Source of the DNA: Patulibacter sp040675535
GTDB lineage: Bacteria; Actinomycetota; Thermoleophilia; Solirubrobacterales; Solirubrobacteraceae
Assembly (NCBI RefSeq): GCF_040675535.1
Contig: NZ_JBFAPC010000006.1
Location: 1-64,000, forward strand
Direction of reading: 5' to 3'
DNA: 64,000 nucleotides
A program made the translations under genes and the position numbers. The notes under the pieces were generated by a model. That model saw only the letters and a program-made list of their open reading frames with translations, did no database searches and was not told the origin of the DNA. Below are positions 35,782-44,525 of the stretch, piece by piece; position 1 is the first letter of the stretch, and each line of letters begins with the position of its first letter.

Positions 35782-36306
35782 TCACTGCTCGAGGGCGTCG
35801 AGCGTCGCTCCGATCTCCGCCGTGAGGAGATAGAGATCCGCGTCGGTGGGGTCGTCGGGGTCGAACGGGTGGAAGCCGAGGCGTTCCCACCACGCGCGTG
35901 CCTGCTCGTGGAGAGCGGTGACGACGACGGCGCGGCAGGCGGCCTTGGTGTTCAGCTCGACGGCGGTCGCGAGGACATGGGCGACGAGCGTGGTGGCGAT
36001 GCCGAGTCCGTGGCACCGCTGGTCGACGGCGAGGCGGCCGAGCAGGAGCGCGGGCACGGGGTCTGGAGCGTGCTTGGCGATCGAGACCGGAGCGGCGCTG
36101 CGGTCGATCGCGGTCATGGCGAGGCTCGCGTAGGCCACGACCTGATCGTCCGGGGTGGCGATGACCCAGGTGGCGGCGGTGTCGCGCCGGCGGTTCTGGC
36201 CGGCGTAGCGGCGCAGCCAGTCGTCGAGTGCGGGCTCGCCGGAGTGGAAGTCGCTGCGGTCGTGGCGAGCCGGGTCCAGCGGCTCGGGGCGGCGGAGGTC
36301 AGTCAA
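35782..36306 (-). CDS. GNAT acetyltransferase toxin of a TacAT/AtaRT-type TA pair
   Basis: The product is 174 aa. The N-terminus (EPLDPARHDRSDFHSGEPAL then DDWLRRYAGQNRRRDTAATW) and acetyl-CoA loop VDQRCHGLGIATTLV are typical of GNAT toxins that acetylate aminoacyl-tRNA. The C-terminus has HEQARAWWERLGFHPFDP; the position usually holding the catalytic Tyr (FY-x-x-x-GF) is Trp here, so activity needs care. The gene overlaps its DUF1778 antitoxin by 8 nt, the antitoxin being first. A decayed relative sits beside tRNA-fMet, 5.6 kb away. Confidence 0.85.
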   Translation of the reverse strand: MTDLRRPEPLDPARHDRSDFHSGEPALDDWLRRYAGQNRRRDTAATWVIATPDDQVVAYASLAMTAIDRSAAPVSIAKHAPDPVPALLLGRLAVDQRCHGLGIATTLVAHVLATAVELNTKAACRAVVVTALHEQARAWWERLGFHPFDPDDPTDADLYLLTAEIGATLDALEQ

Positions 36307-36577
36307 CCCAGCGAAAGCGACGCGGCCGTCCCAGCGCGGTGGCGAGTCGCTCGTTCACGCGGGCGGGTTGCGCGAGCGCGTCGCTGAACGCCTGGGCAGC
36401 TTGCGGTGACAGGTCGATGACCGTCCGCTCTGCGAGCACCCGCTCGGCGTGCTGGGATGCGGCGGCGAGCACGAACGCCGAGAGGCTCTGGTGCGTCGTG
36501 TCGGCAGCGCGTTCGAGCAGCTGCTTGCGTTGCGGGTCGACGCGGATCTGCAGCCGCTGCTCCTTGATCGTGGCCAT
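36299..36577 (-). CDS. DUF1778 antitoxin (TacA-like)
   Basis: The product is 92 aa from ATG 36577; a GTG at 36598 would add 7 residues but lies within the operator-like palindrome. The N-terminus MATIKEQRLQIRVDPQRKQL is the ribbon-helix-helix DNA-binding part. QSLSAFVLAAASQHAERVL is helix 2, and the tail (about 50-92) wraps the toxin. It should neutralise the GNAT toxin and repress the operon. An inverted repeat sits directly at the start codon. Confidence 0.88.
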   Translation of the reverse strand: MATIKEQRLQIRVDPQRKQLLERAADTTHQSLSAFVLAAASQHAERVLAERTVIDLSPQAAQAFSDALAQPARVNERLATALGRPRRFRWVD

Positions 36578-36596
36578 GTACTCATTTTGGCAGTAC
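36578..36596. promoter_or_regulatory. Inverted-repeat operator of the TA pair
   Basis: GTACT-N9-AGTAC abuts the antitoxin ATG. Its position and symmetry fit binding of the ribbon-helix-helix antitoxin for autoregulation. Confidence 0.6.
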
Positions 36597-36771
36597 ACGC
36601 GCCGGGCGTCAATACGGTGGGTGTGCCCTCGAGCGTGGCCGAAGCGCGCACGCTCTGGGACGCGCCGCCGAGAGCTCCTCTCCGACGCGGTCGTCGAATG
36701 TCCAGAAGTGGACGCTTGGGACGTCCAGGACTGCGTGGTCGGCGCGATGACGTGCGCCTACGGTCACGAGC

Positions 36772-39700
36772 ATGACGCGGAACAGCTCAGTCGGGGCCCG
36801 GCTCCTCGCGGTCGTCGCGGTCGTCGCGTTCTTCACCGTCGCGGCGGGCCCGGCGCACGCCGCGCCACGCCTGATCGTCGCGCCAGGCGGCGGCGCGCTC
36901 GTCACGCAGGAGCCGGTGCGGGTCGAGCTCACCCACCGGGCCGGCACGAAGACCCGCGTGCGCCTGGGTACCCGCGACGTGACGTCGCGCTTCCGCGTGG
37001 CGGGCCGCCGTCTCGTGGGCCGGCTGAAGCTCGGCGACGGCCTGCGCCACGGGCAGAACCACCTCACGGTCGTTGCGACACGCGGCGGGAAGGCGGAGGA
37101 CCGGCAGACCCGCTCGTTCTTCGTCATGCGCCGCAGCCGGCACTTCGTCCGGGTGCAGCTCCAGGGCACCAACCCGACGCGCCTGCAGATCGACATCACC
37201 TCCGGCGCGTCTCACGCGTCGCTGTCCCGGCGGCGGCGGACGCTGCGCGTCTCGCTCAACGGGCACTCGGTGACGAGCGCGCTGACCGCCCGCACGGGCA
37301 CGCGCTGGGCGGGCACGCTCTCGGGGACGCACGGGCTGCGCCGCGGCGTCAACCGGATCCGGGTGTACGTCGCCGAGCCGCGCGCCGGCCGCTACGAGGT
37401 GTACTCGCGGCGCTTCACCGTCCGCCGAGATCGCCCGCTGGCGGCCGCCGGCGCCGACCGCGCGACCCGTCCGCGCGTGGGCGTCCGGCTCGGGGGCAGC
37501 CACCGCGCCGCCCGCGGCGGGCGGCTGTCCTACCGCTGGACGCTGGTCACCAAGCCCGCAGGATCGCGGTCGCGGATCAGCGCACCCACCAGCGCGCGTC
37601 CCTCGCTCGTGCCCGATCGCCCGGGGCACTACGTGGCACGCGTGCGGGTCGACGAGCGCGGGCGCGGCGCCGCGCCGGGGGCGCATGTCCGGGTGGGCTC
37701 CTCGACCGACGACATCGCGGTCGACGTCGGCCCGAAGGCGTCGCTGGTCTCCCTGGCGGCCAACGCGTTCCCCGTCGGGCCTCGGGGGATCCAGGTCGGC
37801 GACCCCGCCGAGGGCGGCGTGTTCTACCCGCACACGGGACCGGCGGCGACGATCCAGGTCCTCGAGCTCGATCGCCACACGCTGACCCCGACGAACGCGA
37901 GCACCACGTGGTGCTGCGACGACTCGCCCGAGCACGCGCTCGAGAGCCTCAAGGCGAAGCTCGTGGCGTCGACGGCCGACGACCTGGTCGTCGTGGCGCT
38001 CCCGCCGCAGCGGGCCACCCTGCCGCCCAGCCAGTACCGGGCGTTCAACGAGGTGCTGGACCTGATCGGCGTGGATCCCCTCGACGCCCGCGACGACCTC
38101 AACAAGCCGGGGCAGCAGATCGTCGCCGTCGGCGTGCCGAGCGGCGGCAGGGGCAGCGGCTGGGTCCTGCGCAGCCACCGGGCCAACCCGCAGCTCGCCA
38201 GGCAGGGCTGGCTGATGCCGGACGGCGATCTGAGCGCCGGCTACCGCTTCCAGCCGCTGCGGTTGCCGTTCGACACCAGCTCGGCGTCGACCGCGACCTC
38301 GAACACGATGACGTTCGCCGGTCACGACGTCACCAGTCCGCCGCTGCGCACCGCGACCGGGTACCACTTCGTCGCGGTCGACCCGGCGGACCTGAGCGTC
38401 GTCCGCAACCTCTCGTTCGACAACGACGCGGCCGGCAACGCCGGGCTGGCGCAGGCGATCGCGGCCGCGAGCGAGCTGGACGACATCGGCAACCGGACGG
38501 GCCGGGGGACCTACGTCGCGCTGCAGAGCATCGGTCGATTCGCGCCGGACAACCCGGGGTGGGACACGGCCTCCCGCACCGACAGCGTCGCCACGGCGCT
38601 GGCTGCGATCGGCGCCAACCCGCACGACTTCAACTACCGCTCGGCGAGCTACGCGTTCTTCGGCGGCGCGCACCTCGGCGCGCAGGGGGCGGCGCAGTCC
38701 AACGCCGGAATCGTCGCCGACTCCACCGGACCGACGTACCAGAGCGGCAAGCTCAGCGGCGCGGCGCGCATGAACCCGGACGGGTTCTTCGCACCACCCA
38801 CGGGCCCCTCGACGGCCGCCCCCGTCGAGTCGCTCTACGACGTCGTGTTCGACACGAAGACCGTGGCCTACCCGTACACGACGGGACCCGACGTCGGCGA
38901 GTACACGAACGCCATGAAGTACATCTCCGGGCAGCTGAGCGACCCGTCGGTGAACCGGTTCGGCAAGGACTTCACGCCCGACAGCGGTCCGAGATTCGAC
39001 ACCGACATCCGCGGTGCCTACGTCGGCCTCCCCGACTACGCCCAGTGGGACGACGCCGCCGCGGCCCTCGCCGACAAGGTGCACTACCCCGGCCGGGCCG
39101 CCGGCGCGTGCGCCGGCCCGCCGGACGCGGGCGACGCACCGGGCTTCACGCTCCAGCAGTTCTGCGCCCTGAAGAGCCAGCTCGGGCAGGAGATGGTCGC
39201 CCTGGTCCGCACGAAGAGCTTCACCGACAAGCTCAAGGCCGCGGTCCTGCAGGCGTCCAACGGGGAGGCGGGCATCCTCAACACCACCTACACCACGATC
39301 AAGGACGCGGTCGATCCTCCCGACGGGGAGATCGCGGCGCCGATCCTCGGGTTGATCAGGACGCTCGCGGAGTTCGCCGACCTGGCGGAGGTCACGTTCG
39401 CCCCGGAGGTCGCGGTCGCCGTCAGCCTCGGCGCGGACATCATCGACCTCACCAGCGCGGTGGCGACGTCGTCGAGCAAGCCCATCGGCGAGACGCTCGG
39501 CGACAAGGCGTCGGAGCTCGGCGCCGACCTCCAGGCCGACGTCGAGGCCTCCGCGAAGGGCGTGGACAGCATCCGCGTGACGGCGATGTCCGACTGGGGG
39601 CGCCTCCAAGCGCTCGACGCCGCCGCTCGTCGCGTCGCGTCGCAGTCGATCGACGCGCTCGACGACCAGCTCGAGAACGCGAGCGGCCGGTACATGGCGT

Positions 39701-40077
39701 CCGCGTTGATGTCGAGCCTCAAGCAGGGCCACTACCACGCCTTCCGGATCAAGACCGACGGCTCCGGCCGGGACGGCGGCCCCAGCCCCAACGACTGTCG
39801 CTACCGGTTCCGCGGCGCGCCCGACGGCGCATGGGTGCCGATGTTGTACGAGCTCGACCAGTGGTCGTCGATGGTCTTCGCCTGGGACGGCAACACCTCC
39901 ACCGACTATCCGCCCAACGAGATCCTCACCCAGATGTTCGAGTCGCCGCACCTCGGGGCGCCGATCGCGAAGCTCGGGCGTGGGTACGGCATCGACAAGA
40001 CGACGTGGATGTGGCAGCAGGCCGACGCGGACACGACCGCCTACCGCCAGTACGACACGTGCACGTTCGGCGAGTGA
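36772..40077 (+). CDS. Giant secreted protein with PKD-like and two ILEI/FAM3-like modules
   Basis: The product is 1,101 aa. A signal peptide (residues 1-30, ending AHAAP) is followed by two similar beta domains (about 31-120 and 125-225), then a PKD/REJ-like domain (about 230-315; LSYRWTLVTKPAGSRS, GHYVARVRV). Two modules with ILEI/FAM3 character follow: about 350-500 (ATIQVLELDRHTL) and 530-645 (YHFVAVDPADLSVVRNLSFD, GTYVALQSIGR, ASYAFFGG). The rest is helical with no known fold. TACGGT ends 7 nt before ATG. Its stop overlaps the next start (GTGA), so the two proteins probably act together outside the cell. Function unknown. Confidence 0.7.
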   Translation: MTRNSSVGARLLAVVAVVAFFTVAAGPAHAAPRLIVAPGGGALVTQEPVRVELTHRAGTKTRVRLGTRDVTSRFRVAGRRLVGRLKLGDGLRHGQNHLTVVATRGGKAEDRQTRSFFVMRRSRHFVRVQLQGTNPTRLQIDITSGASHASLSRRRRTLRVSLNGHSVTSALTARTGTRWAGTLSGTHGLRRGVNRIRVYVAEPRAGRYEVYSRRFTVRRDRPLAAAGADRATRPRVGVRLGGSHRAARGGRLSYRWTLVTKPAGSRSRISAPTSARPSLVPDRPGHYVARVRVDERGRGAAPGAHVRVGSSTDDIAVDVGPKASLVSLAANAFPVGPRGIQVGDPAEGGVFYPHTGPAATIQVLELDRHTLTPTNASTTWCCDDSPEHALESLKAKLVASTADDLVVVALPPQRATLPPSQYRAFNEVLDLIGVDPLDARDDLNKPGQQIVAVGVPSGGRGSGWVLRSHRANPQLARQGWLMPDGDLSAGYRFQPLRLPFDTSSASTATSNTMTFAGHDVTSPPLRTATGYHFVAVDPADLSVVRNLSFDNDAAGNAGLAQAIAAASELDDIGNRTGRGTYVALQSIGRFAPDNPGWDTASRTDSVATALAAIGANPHDFNYRSASYAFFGGAHLGAQGAAQSNAGIVADSTGPTYQSGKLSGAARMNPDGFFAPPTGPSTAAPVESLYDVVFDTKTVAYPYTTGPDVGEYTNAMKYISGQLSDPSVNRFGKDFTPDSGPRFDTDIRGAYVGLPDYAQWDDAAAALADKVHYPGRAAGACAGPPDAGDAPGFTLQQFCALKSQLGQEMVALVRTKSFTDKLKAAVLQASNGEAGILNTTYTTIKDAVDPPDGEIAAPILGLIRTLAEFADLAEVTFAPEVAVAVSLGADIIDLTSAVATSSSKPIGETLGDKASELGADLQADVEASAKGVDSIRVTAMSDWGRLQALDAAARRVASQSIDALDDQLENASGRYMASALMSSLKQGHYHAFRIKTDGSGRDGGPSPNDCRYRFRGAPDGAWVPMLYELDQWSSMVFAWDGNTSTDYPPNEILTQMFESPHLGAPIAKLGRGYGIDKTTWMWQQADADTTAYRQYDTCTFGE

Positions 40078-41315
40078 CCGGTTCGGGAACGGTCGTGCGG
40101 CGACGACGAACGGGAGGCGTGTGGACCCGTCTGACGTCGGGTGCGGGGCGGCTGGCCCGCTGGCCCCTGCCGATCGTGGTCGCCTGCGCCCTCGTGGCTC
40201 CTTCGGCGGCGACCGCCGCCGAGCGCTGCGCGCCCGGGCAGTTCGATCGCGGCGGCACGTGCACGAGCTTCCGGGCCGCGGCGCGGCGGGCCGTCGAGAT
40301 CACCCGGTCGGTGATGGGCACCGAGGGCGGCCGGGCGGCGATCGTGCGCGTCGACATCGGCGGTCGTACCCTCGTCGACCGCGGCTTCGGGCAGTCGATG
40401 GAGGGCGTCCCGGCGTCGCGGGACATGCACTTCCGCCCCGGCGCGATGGTGATCCCGATGCTGTCGACCCTGCTCCTGCAGTTGCAGGACGCGCGCCGCC
40501 TGGACCTCGACGACCGGCTGTCGCGCTGGTTCCCGAGCTTCCCGAACGCGGATCGCGTCACGCTGCGCCAGCTCGCCAGCTCGACCTCCGGCTATCCGGA
40601 CTACCTCCAGGGGAACCTCCCCTTCCAGACGGCGCTCCACGCCGACGTCTTCCGTCACTGGACCGACGACGAGCTCCTCGAGTACGCGTTCGACCGGCCG
40701 CTCGTGTGCGCTCCCGGGGCGTGCTTCCACTACGCGCACACGAACTTCATCGTCCTCGGCAGGGTGGTGGAGCAGGTCACCGGGCGGTCGGTGGCGAGCC
40801 TGATCCGCTCGCGGTTCCTCGGTCCCCTCCGGCTCACGCACACGAGGATCTCCAAGCTCCCGGGCATCCCGGCGCCGGCCCTGCACGCGTACACCACCGA
40901 CCGTGGGGTCTACGAGGACGCGACCACCTGGAGTCCGTCGTGGGGGATCGGCGAGGGGATGGTCATGACGTCGACCGCCGGCGACATGATCCGGATGATC
41001 CGCGCGATCGGCTCGGGGCGCCTGTTCTCGAAGGCCGCCGCGCGTCAGCTCACGACGCCGCTGTCGCGGGGCCTTCCGGGCTCGCCCGCGTCGATCGAGT
41101 ACGGGCTCGGCATCGACGTCGCCAACGGGTGGATGCTCCAGAACCCGCAGTTCAACGGCTACGTCGGGATCCTCGCCTACCTCGCGCAGCGGAGGATCGC
41201 GATCGTCGTCGAGAACACCAACGGCCCCGACGTCGCGGACGGGCAGGCGATCAGCGGCACGATCACCAAGCGCCTCACGCAGTACTTGACGCCCGACCGT
41301 CCGATCGCGAAGTGA
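40074..41315 (+). CDS. Secreted beta-lactamase-fold protein without catalytic Ser/Lys
   Basis: The product is 413 aa from GTG 40074, which overlaps the upstream stop. A signal peptide (PLPIVVACALVAPSAATA) leads to a class C beta-lactamase/DD-peptidase fold. LDDRLSRWFPSFPNADRVTL, RQLASSTSGYPDY, FHYAHTNFIVLGRVVEQVTG and VYEDATTWSPSWGIGEGMVM are all typical. The SxxK motif, expected in FRxGSxxK, is FRPGAMVI: A124 and I127 replace Ser and Lys. The final HxG is FNG. It should be catalytically dead, perhaps a peptidoglycan or peptide binder. Its 3' end overlaps the convergent cyclase gene by 41 nt. Confidence 0.8.
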   Translation: MTGSGTVVRRRRTGGVWTRLTSGAGRLARWPLPIVVACALVAPSAATAAERCAPGQFDRGGTCTSFRAAARRAVEITRSVMGTEGGRAAIVRVDIGGRTLVDRGFGQSMEGVPASRDMHFRPGAMVIPMLSTLLLQLQDARRLDLDDRLSRWFPSFPNADRVTLRQLASSTSGYPDYLQGNLPFQTALHADVFRHWTDDELLEYAFDRPLVCAPGACFHYAHTNFIVLGRVVEQVTGRSVASLIRSRFLGPLRLTHTRISKLPGIPAPALHAYTTDRGVYEDATTWSPSWGIGEGMVMTSTAGDMIRMIRAIGSGRLFSKAAARQLTTPLSRGLPGSPASIEYGLGIDVANGWMLQNPQFNGYVGILAYLAQRRIAIVVENTNGPDVADGQAISGTITKRLTQYLTPDRPIAK

Positions 41316-44300
41316 GCGGCTTCCGCGCCAGCGCCGCGAGCTCGCGGTGGATGCGGGGTTCGAAGACGAGGGCGCGGCTTTCGCGGGCGACGCGCCCCGC
41401 GCGGGCGAGGACCGCGTCGATCCGCTCGCCCGCGGCGGCCCCCTGGACGGCGATCAGGACCTGCGCGAGCGTGATCCGCGCGGACAGCCCGCAGGTGGTG
41501 AGATCGCGGGCGTCCGTGATGGCGACCGCCTCGTCGGCGGCAGCGAGCGCGCCGGACGACTCACCGAGCGCGAGCCGGCACCGCGCGACCGTCGCGAGCA
41601 GCAGCGGCTCGTAGTAGAGGCCGATCCGGCGTCGGCGGATCGCCGCGAGCGTGGATTCGGCGTCGGCGAGCGCGGCGACGAAGCGCCCCGCGCCCGCGTC
41701 GGCGACCGCGGCGGGAACCGCGCAGGCGATCGTGTGGACCGCGTTGCCGGCCCGTTCGGCGATCGCGAGGCCGAGGTCGGCGCTGTGGCGTGCCGCTGCG
41801 AAGTCCCCGATCTCCGCCTCGAGCAGGGCGCGGTTGGCGTGCACGGCGGATGCGGTCTCGGGGTCCGCGTGCTCGTGGGCCATCTCGATGCTGCGGTCGA
41901 AGTCGCGGCGGGCGGCATCGAGCTCGCCCAGGTAGCCCCGGCACGTCCCGCGGTCCCCGAGCGCGTGGGCGACGGGGCAGACGAAGGCCCGGCGCGCCCC
42001 CACGGTCGGGTCGCCGCCGGCCAGCGCCAGCGCCGCGCCGAGCGTCTGCAGCGCCTCGGTCGTCGAGCCCGCGATCCAGCTCGCGTACGCGACGCCGCAG
42101 GACGCGGTGATGACGCGCCCGGCATCGCCGGACGCGATGGCCGCGCGGCTGGCGTGGCGAAACGCATCGAGGCCCTCGCGCTCGTGGCCGCTGTGGAGCA
42201 GCGTCCCGGCGTAGTACAGATCCGCGGGGAACGGCTCGACGTCGGCGCGCACCTCGGCGTGGATCTCCGCCGTCTCCGTGGACGAGATGTCCAGTCTCCA
42301 GGCCAGGCTGAGGATGCCCAGTCGGGCCCGCGACGCGAGCTCCTCGCGCGCGGGACCGGCGTCGAGCTGGTCGGCGAGGTGGCGGACGCGGCGCCAGTGG
42401 CGCAGACCCTCCGCCGGGGACGGACCCTCGGCCCAAGCGGCCGCGCGCGCGTGCCAGCCCGCGGCGGCGGGGACGTCACCGGCGGCCTCGCAGTGGTGGG
42501 CCACGAGGGCGGCACGCTCGTCCAACCCGTCGGGGTACGTCCGCTCGATGGCGGCCGCGACCGTGCGGTGCGCCCGTGCTCGCCGGTCCGAGAGCTGGGA
42601 GGCGTAGGCGACCTCCTGCGTCAACGGGTGCTTGAACACGTACTCGCGGCTGCCGGCCGTCTCACGGGGGATGACCCACTGTGCGCCGGCGAGCAGCGCG
42701 ACCGCGTCGGTCAGCTGCCGCTCGTCGAGGTCGCACACCGCCGTCAGCAGGGGTCCGGGGATCTCCGTGCCGATCACCGACATCGTCTGCACCAGCGCCT
42801 TCTCGCGGGCGGGCAACCGATCGATGCGCGCCGCGAGCCCCGCCTGGACCGTCGCCGGCAGCACGAGACCGTCCAGCTCCGCCGTCAGCCGATACGCCCC
42901 GCGAGCGCCCGTCACGGAGCCGTTCTCGACGAGCGTCTGGACGATCTCCTCGAGGAAGAACGGGTTGCCCGCGGTCCGCGCCTCGATCCGCGCCGTGAGC
43001 CCGTTGAGCGACCCGTCGCGCCCGAGCAGCCCGGTGAGCAGATCGTCGGCCGCATCGGCGTCGAGGGGCCCCAGGTCGACCTGGGCGTGCGGACCGCCGG
43101 TCGCCCAGGCCGCCTCGTACTCCGGCCGGTAGGTCCCGATCAGCAGCGTCCGCGTGCCCGCGACCGCCTCCACGAGCTCCTCGAGGAACGCGTCGCTCGC
43201 GTCGTCGAGCCAGTGGAGATCCTCGATCACCAGCACGGCCGCCTCACCGTGGCTGCGCGCGGTGAGCGCCCGCGTCGCGACGGCCAGCAGCCGGCGCCGG
43301 TGCGCCACGGCGTCGAGGACCGCGGGCGGCCGCCCGAGGTCCGCGACGCCGAGGAACTCGAGCACCAGGGGCAGGTCGTCCGCGAAGGCGGGATCGAGCG
43401 CCAGCAAGGTGCGCTCGATCCGCTCGCGGGCGACCTTCGGCGCGTCGCCTTCCGCGATCCCGAAGAAGTCGCGGTAGAGGGCGAGCACCGGCAGGAAGGG
43501 CACGTAGCGCCCGTGGGCGACACCCCGGGTCGCGGTGACCGCCAGCCCCCGTGCGGCGCAGTCCGCGGCGAACTCGTACACCAGCCGGCTCTTCCCCACG
43601 CCCGGATCGCCGACGATCCCGATCGCCCGCCCGTCCCCCTCCAGCGCCCGCGCGAGCGCGGCCCGGAGCTGCGCACGCTCGGCGTCGCGACCGATGAACG
43701 GCGACAGGCCGCGCGTGGCGGCGACGGCCTCCAGGCGCGTCCGCGCCGCGCCGGGCCCGACGAGCTCCAGCACGCGCTGGCGCCCCTGGACGCCCTTGAC
43801 CTGAAACTCGCCCAGCTCGCGCAGCTCGAACTCGCCCTCGACGAGGGCGGCGGTGGACGCGCTGACCGCTGCCGACCCCTCGGGGGCGAGCGACTCGATC
43901 CGCTTCCCCAGCGCGGTCGTGTTGCCGATCGGCACGAAGTCCATGTGCACGTCGTCGCCGATCGCGCCGACGACCACCTCGCCGGAGTTCAGCCCGCACC
44001 GGACCGCGAACGCGGCTCCGTCGCTGCGCGCCACCTCGGCGGCCAGGACGGCCACCCCGCGCTGGAGCTCGAGGACGGCCAGGCACGCGCGCTGCGCGTG
44101 GTCCTCGTGGGCGAGGGGGGCGCCGAAGACCGCGAGGAGGCCATCGCCGGTGAACTGGTTCACGGTCCCCTCGAACGCGTGGACGGCGTTCGCGGCGATG
44201 GTCAGGAAGCGGTCGAGGACGAAGCCCCAGCGCTCGGCGTCCAGGGCGTGCGTCAGCGCCATCGAGCCGACGACGTCGGTGTACATCACCGTCACCTGCT

Positions 44301-44469
44301 TGCGCTCGCCCTCGATCCCCGTGCGCTCCTCGAGGATCCGGGTCTCGAGCCGGCTCGGCGCGCGGAGCGGCGTGGCGGTCGGCGTCAGGGCGACCCCGCA
44401 CTGCTCGCAGAACCGCGCGCGCGGTGCCGCGCGATGCCCGCAGTCATGGCAATGTCTCAACCCCGTCAC
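41275..44469 (-). CDS. Zinc-ribbon class III cyclase fused to AAA ATPase and TPR repeats
   Basis: The product is 1,064 aa from GTG 44469. A zinc ribbon (CHDCG, CEQCG; residues 7-26) is followed by a class III cyclase domain (about 58-230), with metal Asp in MYTDVVGSM and FTGDGLLAVFG. An AAA/STAND ATPase follows (about 255-560; Walker A GDPGVGKS, Walker B VLVIEDLHWLDD). TPR-type helices fill about 640-1,050. It is a one-chain signal integrator making probably cAMP. A Crp-like regulator lies 56 nt upstream on the same strand. TAGGCT lies 14 nt before the GTG. Confidence 0.85.
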   Translation of the reverse strand: MTGLRHCHDCGHRAAPRARFCEQCGVALTPTATPLRAPSRLETRILEERTGIEGERKQVTVMYTDVVGSMALTHALDAERWGFVLDRFLTIAANAVHAFEGTVNQFTGDGLLAVFGAPLAHEDHAQRACLAVLELQRGVAVLAAEVARSDGAAFAVRCGLNSGEVVVGAIGDDVHMDFVPIGNTTALGKRIESLAPEGSAAVSASTAALVEGEFELRELGEFQVKGVQGRQRVLELVGPGAARTRLEAVAATRGLSPFIGRDAERAQLRAALARALEGDGRAIGIVGDPGVGKSRLVYEFAADCAARGLAVTATRGVAHGRYVPFLPVLALYRDFFGIAEGDAPKVARERIERTLLALDPAFADDLPLVLEFLGVADLGRPPAVLDAVAHRRRLLAVATRALTARSHGEAAVLVIEDLHWLDDASDAFLEELVEAVAGTRTLLIGTYRPEYEAAWATGGPHAQVDLGPLDADAADDLLTGLLGRDGSLNGLTARIEARTAGNPFFLEEIVQTLVENGSVTGARGAYRLTAELDGLVLPATVQAGLAARIDRLPAREKALVQTMSVIGTEIPGPLLTAVCDLDERQLTDAVALLAGAQWVIPRETAGSREYVFKHPLTQEVAYASQLSDRRARAHRTVAAAIERTYPDGLDERAALVAHHCEAAGDVPAAAGWHARAAAWAEGPSPAEGLRHWRRVRHLADQLDAGPAREELASRARLGILSLAWRLDISSTETAEIHAEVRADVEPFPADLYYAGTLLHSGHEREGLDAFRHASRAAIASGDAGRVITASCGVAYASWIAGSTTEALQTLGAALALAGGDPTVGARRAFVCPVAHALGDRGTCRGYLGELDAARRDFDRSIEMAHEHADPETASAVHANRALLEAEIGDFAAARHSADLGLAIAERAGNAVHTIACAVPAAVADAGAGRFVAALADAESTLAAIRRRRIGLYYEPLLLATVARCRLALGESSGALAAADEAVAITDARDLTTCGLSARITLAQVLIAVQGAAAGERIDAVLARAGRVARESRALVFEPRIHRELAALARKPLTSRSDGRASSTA

Positions 44470-44525
44470 GCCCCCGGCGCGCGAGCCTACGGGTCCGTGC
44501 GCTCCGTGTCACGGGCGGGGGCCGC

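Noticed and set aside
36787..39951. A 1,054-codon open frame on the reverse strand opposite the giant secreted gene
   Set aside because: It is Arg/Asp/Val-rich low-complexity sequence mirroring the codon bias of the forward gene, with no domain. Long antisense frames are expected at this G+C content.
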